NCBI GenBank assembly: GCA_910578985.1
Contig: CAJTSF010000001.1
Location: forward strand, 1-64,000
Direction of reading: 5' to 3'
Source of the DNA: an uncultured Odoribacter sp.
Lineage (GTDB): Bacteria > Bacteroidota > Bacteroidia > Bacteroidales > Marinifilaceae
Length of the DNA stretch: 64,000 nt
The notes beneath the pieces were generated by a model. That model ran no database searches. It was not told the DNA's origin and worked only from the letters and a program-made list of their open reading frames with translations. The position numbers and the translations under genes are program-made. Positions 1 through 8,642 of the stretch are shown one piece after another (positions within the stretch are counted from its first letter, which is position 1; each line of letters starts with the position of its first letter).

Positions 1-266
1 CCTACGCCGAAGTCCCCAGCCACCTCCCCAGCCACCTCCTCGTCATCAACACCACCCCCCTCGGCACCCACCCCGCCTCCGCCGCCTGCCCCGACCTCCC
101 CTACGACCGGCTCACCCCTGCCCACTGCCTCTTCGACCTCGTCTACAACCCCGCCGTCACCGAATTCATGAAACGCGGCGCCGCCCGCGGTGCCCGCACC
201 TGCAACGGGCTCGCCATGCTCACCGGACAGGCGGAAGCCGCCTGGGACATCTGGAACAACGGATGA
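1..266 (+). CDS. aroE: Shikimate dehydrogenase, C-terminal part (5' end outside window)
   Basis: The reading frame is open from position 3 to a TGA at 264-266 and encodes the last 87 residues of an AroE protein. AroE reduces 3-dehydroshikimate to shikimate with NADPH in the cytosolic chorismate pathway. Visible family motifs are INTTPLGTHP (substrate/cofactor cleft), FDLVYNPAVTEF and the C-terminal CNGLAMLTGQAEAAWDIW helix, all in the usual order. The start and the N-terminal catalytic Lys/Asp lie upstream of the window, so completeness cannot be judged. No terminator follows directly; 256 bases separate it from iorA. Confidence 0.9.
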   Translation, partial: YAEVPSHLPSHLLVINTTPLGTHPASAACPDLPYDRLTPAHCLFDLVYNPAVTEFMKRGAARGARTCNGLAMLTGQAEAAWDIWNNG

Positions 267-279
267 CTCCCCCCTCCCC

Positions 280-293
280 GCAAAATATTTTGC
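280..293. promoter_or_regulatory. 14-bp perfect palindrome upstream of iorA
   Basis: GCAAAATATTTTGC is a gapless perfect palindrome in the 256-base aroE-iorA gap, about 230 bases before the iorA start. It has no T-tract, so it is more like a protein-binding site than a terminator. I see no convincing TAnnTTTG promoter element in this gap. Confidence 0.35.
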
Positions 294-522
294 CCGACTG
301 TTGGATTTTTATGAAATCCTCCGTAAATTCGCAAACGGTTTAACGCAAATCCACATGTATCGTCCGAACGACTACTACTATGTACTGGCATACATCATGG
401 GCGCCCTGAAATTCTCCTGGGGGCTCTAATCTCCCTTGGACACAACCGCTTCCCTTTCCGGAACACACCCGGAACACACCCGATTCGAAAACCGAAACAC
501 AATATCGATAAAACAAAACGAA

Positions 523-2118
523 ATGATGCAAAAACAGCTATTATTAGGTGTTGAAGCCATTGCCCAAGGGGCAATCGACAGCGGAATTTCCGGAGTATAC
601 GCTTACCCGGGAACCCCTTCAACGGAAATCACAGAGTACATCCAGAATTCGAAAGAAGCCATCGCGCGCAACGTGCACCGCGCCTGGGCAGCCAACGAAA
701 AGACCGCCATGGAATCCGCCCTCGGCATGTCCTATGCCGGCAAGCGCTCCCTCGTCTGCATGAAACACGTGGGCATGAACGTCGCCGCCGACTGCTTCAT
801 GAACGCCGCCATCACCGGCGCCAACGGAGGCATGGTCGTCACCGCGGCAGACGACCCCTCCATGCACTCCTCCCAGAACGAGCAGGACTCCCGCGTCTAC
901 GGCAAATTCGCCCTCATCCCCATCATGGAACCCTCCAACCAACAGGAAGCCTACGACATGACCCGCTACGCCTTCGCCCTCTCCGAGACCGTCGGCAGCC
1001 CCGTGCTCATGCGCATCACCACCCGCCTGGCACACTCCCGCGCCGGAGTCACGCCGGCAGAAGGACTGGCTGAAAACCGAATGCACCTCCCCGAAGACAA
1101 ACGCCAGTTCGTGCTCCTGCCCGCCATCGCCCGCAGGCGCTACAAACTCCTGCTCGAAAAACAGGCGGACTTCATCAAAGCATCCGAACAATCCCCCTAC
1201 AACCAATACATCGACGGCGCCGACAAATCCCTCGGCATCATCGCCTGCGGCATCGGCTACAACTACCTCATGGAAGTCTTCGGCGGCGAATGCCCCTACC
1301 CTGTCGTCAAAGTCAGCCAATACCCCCTGCCGCGCAAACAAGTGAAACAACTCCTGCGCGAATGCAAAGAAATCATGGTGCTCGAAGAAGGCTACCCCGT
1401 CGTGGAAGAACTGCTGAAAGGCTATCCCGGCCTTGACACCGTACACGGACGCCTCGACGGCACCCTCCCGCGCGACGGCGAACTCAACCCCGACCTCGTT
1501 GCCAAAGCCCTCGGGCTGCCCGTCACCGAAGGCGCCCCCGTGCCCGAAATCGTCGCCCCCCGTCCGCCTGCCCTCTGCAACGGATGCAGCCACCGCGACG
1601 TCTACAAAGCACTCAACGAAGTCATCGCCACCTACGGCGAAGGCCGCGTCTTCTCCGACATCGGCTGCTACACCCTCGGCGCCCTGCCTCCTTTCCAGGC
1701 CATCAACAGCTGCGTCGATATGGGCGCTTCCATCACCATGGCGAAAGGAGCCTGCGACGCCGGACTCTTCCCCGTCGTATCCGTCATCGGAGACTCCACC
1801 TTCACCCACTCCGGCATGACCGGACTGCTCGACGCCGTCAATGAGAAAACCCCCATCACGGTCATCATCTCCGACAACGAATCCATCTCCATGACCGGCG
1901 GACAGGACTCCTCCGCCCTCGGCAAGATTGAATCCATCTGCCGCGGCATCGGCGTAGAACCCGAACACATCCGCGTCCTCCTCCCCGTGCCCAAAAACCA
2001 CGAGGAACTCTGCCGGATCATCCGCGAGGAACTCGAATACAAAGGCGTATCCGTCATCATCCCCCGCCGTGTCTGCATCCAGAAAGCGGCAAGAGACGCA
2101 AAGAAAAACAAAAAATAA
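523..2118 (+). CDS. iorA: Indolepyruvate oxidoreductase subunit alpha
   Basis: This is the catalytic subunit of the ferredoxin-linked enzyme that decarboxylates aryl-pyruvates (from aromatic amino acid transamination) to aryl-acetyl-CoA in the cytosol. The N-terminus carries the pyruvate-ferredoxin-oxidoreductase motif GVYAYPGTPSTEITEY. The C-terminal half has CNGCSHRDVYKA (about residue 352) and a thiamine-diphosphate motif beginning GDSTF (about 423) and ending SDNESISMTGG. The ATG at 523 (or 526) is chosen because the pyrimidine-rich, low-complexity frame upstream is not family-like; this gives 531 residues. The protein stops shortly after the TPP domain, so the 2x[4Fe-4S] ferredoxin domain at the C-terminus of archaeal IorA is missing. 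It is followed 20 bases later by iorB. Substrate preference among aryl- and other 2-oxo acids cannot be read from sequence. Confidence 0.88.
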   Translation: MMQKQLLLGVEAIAQGAIDSGISGVYAYPGTPSTEITEYIQNSKEAIARNVHRAWAANEKTAMESALGMSYAGKRSLVCMKHVGMNVAADCFMNAAITGANGGMVVTAADDPSMHSSQNEQDSRVYGKFALIPIMEPSNQQEAYDMTRYAFALSETVGSPVLMRITTRLAHSRAGVTPAEGLAENRMHLPEDKRQFVLLPAIARRRYKLLLEKQADFIKASEQSPYNQYIDGADKSLGIIACGIGYNYLMEVFGGECPYPVVKVSQYPLPRKQVKQLLRECKEIMVLEEGYPVVEELLKGYPGLDTVHGRLDGTLPRDGELNPDLVAKALGLPVTEGAPVPEIVAPRPPALCNGCSHRDVYKALNEVIATYGEGRVFSDIGCYTLGALPPFQAINSCVDMGASITMAKGACDAGLFPVVSVIGDSTFTHSGMTGLLDAVNEKTPITVIISDNESISMTGGQDSSALGKIESICRGIGVEPEHIRVLLPVPKNHEELCRIIREELEYKGVSVIIPRRVCIQKAARDAKKNKK

Positions 2119-2138
2119 CCGGTAAACACAACAGAAAC

Positions 2139-2729
2139 ATGAAAACAGACATGATATTAGCAGGCGTAGGCGGGCAGGGCATCCTCTCCATCGCCGCCGC
2201 CCTCGGTTCGGCAGCGCTGACCAACAACTTATACATGAAACAGGCGGAAACCCACGGCATGAGCCAACGTGGCGGCGACGTGCAATCCTACATGCGCATC
2301 TCCGACAAGCCCATCTACTCCGACCTCATCGCCAAAGGCACCGCGGACATCATCCTCTCCGTGGAACCGATGGAAGCCCTGCGCTACCTGCCCTTCCTGA
2401 AAAAAGGAGGCTACGTGGTGACCAGCGGCACCCCCTTCATCAACATCCCGAACTATCCGGACAAGGACGTCCTGGAGAAAACCCTCCAGGCGCTCCCCCA
2501 TCACGTGGTCATCGACGCCGACACCATCGCCAAAGAGGCGACCGGCAACGAACGCGCCAGCAACTTCGTCATGCTCGGCGCCGCCTCTCCCTTCATCGAA
2601 ATCCCCTTCGAATACCTGGAGAACGGCATCCGTGCCATCTTCGCCCGCAAAGGCGAAGAGGTGGTGGAAATGAACCTCAAAGGACTGCGCGCCGGACGCG
2701 AGTTCGCCATGAAGGCGGCAGGCAAATAA
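2139..2729 (+). CDS. iorB: Indolepyruvate oxidoreductase subunit beta
   Basis: This 196-residue protein is the gamma-type subunit of the 2-oxoacid:ferredoxin oxidoreductase superfamily and the partner of IorA. It begins with the glycine-rich GVGGQGILSIAAAL motif (residues 8-21) and has KQAETHGMSQRGGDVQSYMR (about 39-58), both characteristic of the family. Length is normal. The gene starts 20 bases after iorA stops and ends just before a strong terminator, so iorAB is a two-gene operon. The complex would link aromatic amino acid breakdown to reduced ferredoxin. Because IorA lacks its own ferredoxin domain here, a separate ferredoxin probably accepts the electrons. Confidence 0.88.
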   Translation: MKTDMILAGVGGQGILSIAAALGSAALTNNLYMKQAETHGMSQRGGDVQSYMRISDKPIYSDLIAKGTADIILSVEPMEALRYLPFLKKGGYVVTSGTPFINIPNYPDKDVLEKTLQALPHHVVIDADTIAKEATGNERASNFVMLGAASPFIEIPFEYLENGIRAIFARKGEEVVEMNLKGLRAGREFAMKAAGK

Positions 2730-2820
2730 TCCCGCCCGGAGAATTATCGCAACGGCTCGCCTGCGGCGAAAGAAACGGTCCGCCCCAAGGCTGAAGTGGA
2801 AACAAGACCGAAAAACGGGA

Positions 2821-2851
2821 AGTGGACAGCAGATTCTGCTGTCCACTTTTT
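2821..2851 (+). terminator. Rho-independent terminator of iorAB
   Basis: A perfect inverted repeat with 13-base arms (AGTGGACAGCAGA / TCTGCTGTCCACT) around a single T is followed by a short T-run. It lies 92 bases after iorB. The rest of the 2730-3146 gap holds only the sigma-factor promoter. Confidence 0.85.
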
Positions 2852-3088
2852 ATGTCTTGCAGCAATACAGGAAGCCGACAAGCCCGACACATGCTTTTAA
2901 TAAGTTCTTTACATGTAGTCATGGATAGGTTTCGTATAAGGTTCATATAAGGTCGTATATCCGAAACATGTTCTGATACTATAGCTGATTTCATTTAAAA
3001 TAGGTATTTCCAGGGCGTACGCAGGGAACTCCCCACCGCCGGCATGGAGGCGGAAAGGAAAGAAGCGAACGGTTTGCGGATTTTTCGC

Positions 3089-3096
3089 TATCTTTG
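3089..3096 (+). promoter_or_regulatory. Bacteroidota -7 element of the locus 1 sigma gene
   Basis: TATCTTTG matches the TAnnTTTG consensus of the Bacteroidota housekeeping sigma factor, 50 bases before the start codon. A TTTG lies only 12 bases upstream, so no well-spaced -33 box is seen. Confidence 0.5.
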
Positions 3097-3146
3097 TCCA
3101 TGCGAAAATAAGAGGTACCGATATATCAAATTAAAAAAAACACAGC

Positions 3147-3713
3147 ATGCCGTATCCGGAAACATTCCTGCAAGGAATAAACGACAAAAATCCCAAAGCA
3201 TGGGAGGAGTTGTACCGTCATTTCTATGGAGCGCTGTGCAATTATGCTTTCCGGATAACCAACGACCGCGCGGAGGCGGAAGACATCGTCCAGGAATGTT
3301 TTATCTCCATCTGGAACTCCTCCCTGCTGTTCGAGGCGCCCAAAGCCCTCACGATGTACCTGTACCGCTCCGTCTATCACAACTCCCTGAAATTCCTGCA
3401 ACGCAAGCATGCGGACAACGAGCGGCTCTCGGAATGGTCCGACGGCCAACAAAAAATGGACGAAGGATATTTCTTTGAAGCAGTGGAAGAAGAGGTCGTC
3501 CGGAAAGTGCGCACCGCCATCGCCACCCTCCCCGACAAACGCCGGAAGATTATCGAAATGAGCCTGGACGGCTGTTCCGTCGCCGAGATTGCGGAACAGC
3601 TCCACATCAGTGTGGACACAGTTAAAACCCAAAAGAAAAGGGCATACGCCTACCTGAAAGAGCATCTGAAAGAGGACTTTATGCTCTTCATTTTCATATT
3701 TGATTTATTTTAA
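3147..3713 (+). CDS. ECF RNA polymerase sigma-70 factor (locus 1)
   Basis: This is a 188-residue ECF sigma factor of the Bacteroidota type paired with FecR-like anti-sigma factors. Region 2 spans roughly residues 10-80 with the core-binding signature EAEDIVQECFISIWN; region 4 spans about 115-175 with the helix-turn-helix SVAEIAEQLHISVDTVKTQK. The ATG at 3147 follows an A-rich leader. The gene sits 66 bases before FecR and heads the SusCD locus, so it most likely directs transcription of susC/susD when the outer-membrane transporter signals substrate. The tail (LFIFIFDLF) is hydrophobic and slightly longer than usual. Confidence 0.88.
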   Translation: MPYPETFLQGINDKNPKAWEELYRHFYGALCNYAFRITNDRAEAEDIVQECFISIWNSSLLFEAPKALTMYLYRSVYHNSLKFLQRKHADNERLSEWSDGQQKMDEGYFFEAVEEEVVRKVRTAIATLPDKRRKIIEMSLDGCSVAEIAEQLHISVDTVKTQKKRAYAYLKEHLKEDFMLFIFIFDLF

Positions 3714-3779
3714 CAAATTTTTATCCGCCTGCTGTCACCCTTTTTGTTTGCTTTCGGATTCTATCACAAAACAATCTCC

Positions 3780-4991
3780 ATGAATTGGAATGAACTGAAT
3801 GAAGACTCCGAATGGCTCTTCCGGCAGCTTGCCCGCAGCGACGAAAAAGCGGAACGGGACGAAAAAACAGAACAGCTGGAGCAATTGGTGCGTAAACTGA
3901 AAGAACCGGGTATTCTGCGGAAGAAAATCCGGGAGCAGGAAGAATTTGATTACCTGACGGCTTATCGTCGCCTTATCGGTAGGCGCGATGCGGTGGGCGG
4001 CACAGCACAAGTCAAGAGAAGGGTGGCGACAAGAGAAAAGAGGCACAGCAAAGGATTACGACGGAAAGCGTGGAACGTTGCCGCCGGCATCCTGCTTATC
4101 ATTGGCGCCGGCACGGCAATTTTCCACACGGCACACGAGCATGCAACGGAACAGCAAGAGGAACTCATGCTTGCCGGTATCCTGCCGGGAAGCCCGAAGG
4201 CGGTGCTGACCACCTCCGATGGAGTAACCAGGGAATTGGGCGGAGCGCCAGCCGTCATTCGGGAAGGGGACGGGCATGCCATCCTTGCCGATTCGTCGGG
4301 CATCCATTACGAGGGCGACAACAAACAGACGGAGAGCACCACCGTTTACCACACCCTGACGGTACCCCGCGGCGGAGAATATTTCATCACCCTGTCGGAC
4401 AGTACATGCGTATGGCTGAATGCCGATTCGAAACTGAAATATCCGGTGCATTTCGCCGGAAAGACACGGGAGGTTACCGTGTCGGGCGAGGCGTATTTCC
4501 AGGTGAAAAAGCAAAACGGGCAACCTTTCGTCGTGCATACCCGCCACGGCAGCATCACGGTGCTGGGAACGGAATTCAATATCCGGAGCTATCCGGACAA
4601 TCCGCAAAGCGTCACTACGCTGGTGAACGGCAAAATCCGCTACCGCCATCACGCCGGCGGGCAGGAGGCTGTGCTGGCTCCCTGCCAGCAACTGGTAACG
4701 GATTCCAGGGGCATCGAAAGCCTTTCGGACACGGACCCGCGGTATGCCTGCGGGTGGAAAAGCGGGGCGTTCCTGTTCCGGAACAAGAGCCTGGAGGAAA
4801 TCATGCAGCAACTGGAGAGATGGTATGACATCCATGTGTTCTATACCAATCCGGAGGTGAAGGAACTGCATTTCTCGGGCGACCTGAGCCGTTTCAGGCA
4901 CATCGGCACTTTCATTGAAATGCTGGAGGAGAGTTCGAAGGTCAAAATCAAGGTACGAGACAGAAATTTAATTATCGGCTGGGGGAAATGA
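3780..4991 (+). CDS. FecR-family anti-sigma factor (locus 1)
   Basis: This 403-residue inner-membrane regulator has an N-terminal cytoplasmic sigma-binding region (about 1-95, charged), one membrane helix (about 98-114, AAGILLIIGAGTAIF) and a periplasmic FecR domain (about 185-285) with PRGGEYFITLSDSTCVWLNA and VTVSGEAYFQV. A C-terminal domain (about 315-400) resembles the DUF4974 domain that contacts the transporter's signalling domain. The ATG at 3780 is preferred to an in-frame TTG at 3744 because it starts the conserved region. By analogy with FecR, it holds the sigma factor inactive until the STN domain of the neighbouring SusC transmits substrate binding. Confidence 0.88.
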   Translation: MNWNELNEDSEWLFRQLARSDEKAERDEKTEQLEQLVRKLKEPGILRKKIREQEEFDYLTAYRRLIGRRDAVGGTAQVKRRVATREKRHSKGLRRKAWNVAAGILLIIGAGTAIFHTAHEHATEQQEELMLAGILPGSPKAVLTTSDGVTRELGGAPAVIREGDGHAILADSSGIHYEGDNKQTESTTVYHTLTVPRGGEYFITLSDSTCVWLNADSKLKYPVHFAGKTREVTVSGEAYFQVKKQNGQPFVVHTRHGSITVLGTEFNIRSYPDNPQSVTTLVNGKIRYRHHAGGQEAVLAPCQQLVTDSRGIESLSDTDPRYACGWKSGAFLFRNKSLEEIMQQLERWYDIHVFYTNPEVKELHFSGDLSRFRHIGTFIEMLEESSKVKIKVRDRNLIIGWGK

Positions 4992-5024
4992 CCCCGCCTA
5001 TTGTTTATTTAAATCCATATCAAA

Positions 5025-8000
5025 ATGAAAAAAAGAACAGTGTTCATCTTTGTGGGCTTCCTGTTCCTCACCGTTTCCCTGTGGTGCAGCCGTCCGGCTC
5101 ATGCACAGCAAGCGGCGACTGTGAACATGAACTACAAAGACGCCTCTTTCACAGAGGTCATCGACGAGTTCCGCAGACAAACGGGCGTAAAATTCATGTA
5201 TAACCTGGAGAAGATGAAGGACAAGCGTTGCCGGGACCTGGTGGTCCGTAACCTGCCTGCGGAGCAAGCCGTGAAAACGGTGTTGCAGCACTTCAACGTG
5301 GATTACTCCATGGTGGAAGGCGTAGTGGTCGTCAAGGAAAAGGAAAATGAGGCACCCCAGTCCAAGGTGGTGAAGGGAAATGTGAAAGACGAGACGGGCG
5401 CCCCGCTGCCGGGTGTCAGCGTGTTGATCAAAGGAACAAGCTACGGCGTCGCCACCGACATGCAAGGGAACTTCAGCATCACCTTGCCGGCGGGCGGAGA
5501 ACCCACTCTTGTCTTCACTTTCGTCGGCATGCGGAACCAGGAGGTCAAATGCAAAGATGACAAACCGTTGCACATTGTCATGCTGCTGGACGAAACCCAA
5601 CTGGAAGAGGTCGCTGTTGTGGAAACAGGTTATAACCGCCTGCCTCGCAAAGATATGGTGGGCTCTTTCACCACGGTCAAGGCGGACGACATCATGATGC
5701 CCGCCGCCACATCCATCGATCAGATGCTGCAGGGAAAGATTCCCGGCATGGTGGTGCTGAACAGTTCCTCCCGCGTGGGAAGCACGCCGCAAATCACCAT
5801 CCGCGGACGCTCCACGCTTCTGGGAAACACCGACCCGCTGTGGGTGGTGGACGGAATTATCCAACCGGATCCGCTCTCCCTTGATAATACGGATCTCATC
5901 GCCTCGGACCTGAAGAATCTGGTGGGCAACCAGATTTCATGGCTGAACCCGGCAGACATCGAAACCATCACCGTGCTGAAAGACGCTTCCGCCACAGCCA
6001 TCTACGGCTCGAAAGCCTCCAACGGCGTCATCGTCATCACGACAAAGCAGGGAAGCTCGGAAAGGATGAGCGTCCGTTATTCAGTGAATTTCTCCATGCG
6101 GGCACGCCCGAACTACGGCATGTTCAACCTCATGAATTCCAAGGAACGCATCCAGTTCAGCAAAGAGGCATACGACGCCGGCGCCAGATACCAGTCCGAC
6201 CCGCTGCCCCAGATTTACACCTACGAGGGGTTGATGGCTTTGTATAACCAACGCAAAATCACGGAAAGCGAATTCGTTCGCCACATGGAACGGTTGGAGA
6301 CCTGCAACACGGACTGGTTCGACCTGCTGACGCGCAATTCTTTCAGCCACAACCACAACCTGAGCATTTCCGGCGGCTCGAAGAAAACGAATTACAATGC
6401 CTCTTTCGGATACAACAGCAGCCGCGGCATAGAAATCGGAGACCAACTGCGGCAGTTCACCACCCGCCTGAATATCAATTCGCAATTATTGGAATCGCTC
6501 AGAGTGAGTTTTAACATGAACGCCACGCTGGGCAACCGGGACGGATACGGTCCCAACGTGTCCCCGATGTCGTATGCCACGAACACCAGCCGGTCCATCC
6601 CCGCTTTTGATGAAAACGGAGACCCCGTGTTTTACAAGGAGTACGGCTCGTACACATGGAACGGTCTGGAAGGAAATTCGATAGAATACAGCTATAACTT
6701 CATGAACGAATTCGAGAACAGTTATTCCAAAAACAAATCCACCCGCTTCAGCGCTACGCTCAACTTAGACTGGGATGTCACGGACTGGCTGAGGTATTCG
6801 CTTGTAGGGGGGATTTCCTCCAACAGCAACAACTCCGACTCCTACGCCGGAGAAAAGACCACCTACATCGCCCGGAATTTCCGGGGATACGACTATGGGA
6901 GCGAAAAGCCCAATTCCGACAAATTCAACGCCGCCATGCTGCCTTACGGAGGTCAATTGACAACCAGCACCATCAACAGCGTCAATTACAACATGCAACA
7001 CAAGCTGAGCATTTCACGGACGTTCAACGACATCCACCGGCTCAATGCCATGCTGGCGGTAGAAATCTCCTCCAATGTGAACAAGAACAACACGAACTCC
7101 GTGTGGGGATATGTTCCGGAGCGGGGGGAAATCCTGGTGAAACCCACGCCTCCTTCCGACATCAAGCCCATCGGGATGCCCGATGTCACTAACTGGGCGG
7201 CTTACGAATCCCTTTTTAAGGGAGGATGGAAAAACACGACCATCACCAACAATTCGCTGTCCTTTTTCGGCACCATCGCCTATTCATTGCTGGACCGCTA
7301 TGTTATCAACGCAAACATCCGCGGCGACGGCTCCAACCGGTTCGGGCAGGATATCCGGAAACGGTTCGACCCGACTTACTCCTTCGGCTTCTCCTGGCGG
7401 ATGGCGGAAGAGGATTTCATCAAGGAGAATCTCTCTTGGTTAGAGCAGTTGAACCTGCGCGCCACCTACGGCATACAGGGCTACGTCGTGACTTCCATCA
7501 GCCCGGATTTGATTTGCAAGCAATCAGGCGTGCTCTCCGGATACAACGAATATGCCATTACCATTTCCAGCATCCCCAACCCCCACCTGAAATGGGAGCG
7601 CACCCGCACCTGGAACTTCGGGCTGGACATGCAACTGTTCAAAGGCATCTCCATGGTGCTGGAATATTACGGCAGACGCTCGAACACTTTCATGTCGGAG
7701 GATGTAGCGGAAGAGTATGGCATGTCTTCCCTCAGGTTAAACGGAGGACGCATCTACAACGAGGGGGTGGAATTTTCCATGAACCTGACTCCTTTCAAAC
7801 GGAAAGATTTCGTCTGGACCATCGGTCTGAACGCGTCCAAGAACTGGAACAAATCGCAAAACGACGATGTGACCGTCAAAGTGAACAAGCTGACGAAAAA
7901 CGATTTTCTTAACGGAAGCAGTCAGCGTCCTTTGAAGAAAGGTTATCCGCTGAGGGCTTTCTGGTCGTATTCCTTTGCGGGCCTGAACCCTGAAAACGGT

Positions 8001-8630
8001 TATCCGGAATTCAATCTGCTCGATGTGGAAGAGACCGACCCTGAAATCGACCCCACAACGTTTCTGGTGTACTCGGGTCAGTCGGATCCCTATTTCACGG
8101 GAGGTTTCAATACCAGCGTCCGGTATAAATCGCTGCAACTGTCGGCTTACTTTTCCGCCCTGATAGGCGCCAAGAAACGTCTGCCGAACCCATACGCCAA
8201 TTTCAGCAGCGGCAAACTGCCCAACCCCATCAACAACCTGTCCCGCGACCTGACTAAACGCTGGCAAAAGCCGGGAGACGAACAATCGACCATCATTCCT
8301 GCATTATACACTTCCGTGGATAACATCCTGAATTTAGAGACTCCGGACGGTAACACGGCAAATTCCCGGTATAACATGTGGGCGAAATCGGACGCCATGG
8401 TGGTAAACTCTTCTTTCCTGCGCTGCACCTCCATCGCCCTTTCATGGAACATGCCCCGGGAGATGTGCCAGAAAATCCGGATGACTTCTTTCAGTGTCAA
8501 TGCAACGGTCAGCAACCCGTTCGTCATTGCTAACAAGCGGTTCAACGGCTTCGACCCGGAATTAAGCAACGATTCCTCCCAAAGTGTCATGCCGAAGATA
8601 TTCTCTCTCGGATTGAGTGTCGGATTTTAA
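5025..8630 (+). CDS. SusC/RagA-family TonB-linked transporter (locus 1)
   Basis: This 1201-residue outer-membrane beta-barrel importer has a signal peptide to about residue 28 (AHAQQ), an STN signalling domain (about 35-85), a carboxypeptidase-D-like regulatory domain (about 115-200, VKGNVKDETGAPLPGVSVLI), a plug (about 215-340; IDQMLQGKIPGM, TVLKDASATAIYGSKASNGV) and a 22-strand-type barrel ending VGF. The STN domain marks it as a signal-transducing receptor, consistent with the upstream sigma/FecR pair 33 bases away. The plug region closely resembles that of the locus 3 SusC (STLxGNxxPLWVxDGI), so the two loci are paralogous. The substrate is unknown. Thioredoxin-fold genes downstream and the absence of glycosidases favour a peptide or protein ligand over a glycan. 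Confidence 0.92.
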   Translation: MKKRTVFIFVGFLFLTVSLWCSRPAHAQQAATVNMNYKDASFTEVIDEFRRQTGVKFMYNLEKMKDKRCRDLVVRNLPAEQAVKTVLQHFNVDYSMVEGVVVVKEKENEAPQSKVVKGNVKDETGAPLPGVSVLIKGTSYGVATDMQGNFSITLPAGGEPTLVFTFVGMRNQEVKCKDDKPLHIVMLLDETQLEEVAVVETGYNRLPRKDMVGSFTTVKADDIMMPAATSIDQMLQGKIPGMVVLNSSSRVGSTPQITIRGRSTLLGNTDPLWVVDGIIQPDPLSLDNTDLIASDLKNLVGNQISWLNPADIETITVLKDASATAIYGSKASNGVIVITTKQGSSERMSVRYSVNFSMRARPNYGMFNLMNSKERIQFSKEAYDAGARYQSDPLPQIYTYEGLMALYNQRKITESEFVRHMERLETCNTDWFDLLTRNSFSHNHNLSISGGSKKTNYNASFGYNSSRGIEIGDQLRQFTTRLNINSQLLESLRVSFNMNATLGNRDGYGPNVSPMSYATNTSRSIPAFDENGDPVFYKEYGSYTWNGLEGNSIEYSYNFMNEFENSYSKNKSTRFSATLNLDWDVTDWLRYSLVGGISSNSNNSDSYAGEKTTYIARNFRGYDYGSEKPNSDKFNAAMLPYGGQLTTSTINSVNYNMQHKLSISRTFNDIHRLNAMLAVEISSNVNKNNTNSVWGYVPERGEILVKPTPPSDIKPIGMPDVTNWAAYESLFKGGWKNTTITNNSLSFFGTIAYSLLDRYVINANIRGDGSNRFGQDIRKRFDPTYSFGFSWRMAEEDFIKENLSWLEQLNLRATYGIQGYVVTSISPDLICKQSGVLSGYNEYAITISSIPNPHLKWERTRTWNFGLDMQLFKGISMVLEYYGRRSNTFMSEDVAEEYGMSSLRLNGGRIYNEGVEFSMNLTPFKRKDFVWTIGLNASKNWNKSQNDDVTVKVNKLTKNDFLNGSSQRPLKKGYPLRAFWSYSFAGLNPENGYPEFNLLDVEETDPEIDPTTFLVYSGQSDPYFTGGFNTSVRYKSLQLSAYFSALIGAKKRLPNPYANFSSGKLPNPINNLSRDLTKRWQKPGDEQSTIIPALYTSVDNILNLETPDGNTANSRYNMWAKSDAMVVNSSFLRCTSIALSWNMPREMCQKIRMTSFSVNATVSNPFVIANKRFNGFDPELSNDSSQSVMPKIFSLGLSVGF

Positions 8631-8642
8631 TCAATTGAAATT

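Noticed and set aside
619..2001. Long open frame (460 codons) on the minus strand opposite iorA
   Set aside because: The GC-rich third positions of iorA leave the antisense frame open. The translation is a low-complexity Gly/Val/Asp/His string with no motif, while the plus strand encodes a clear family member.
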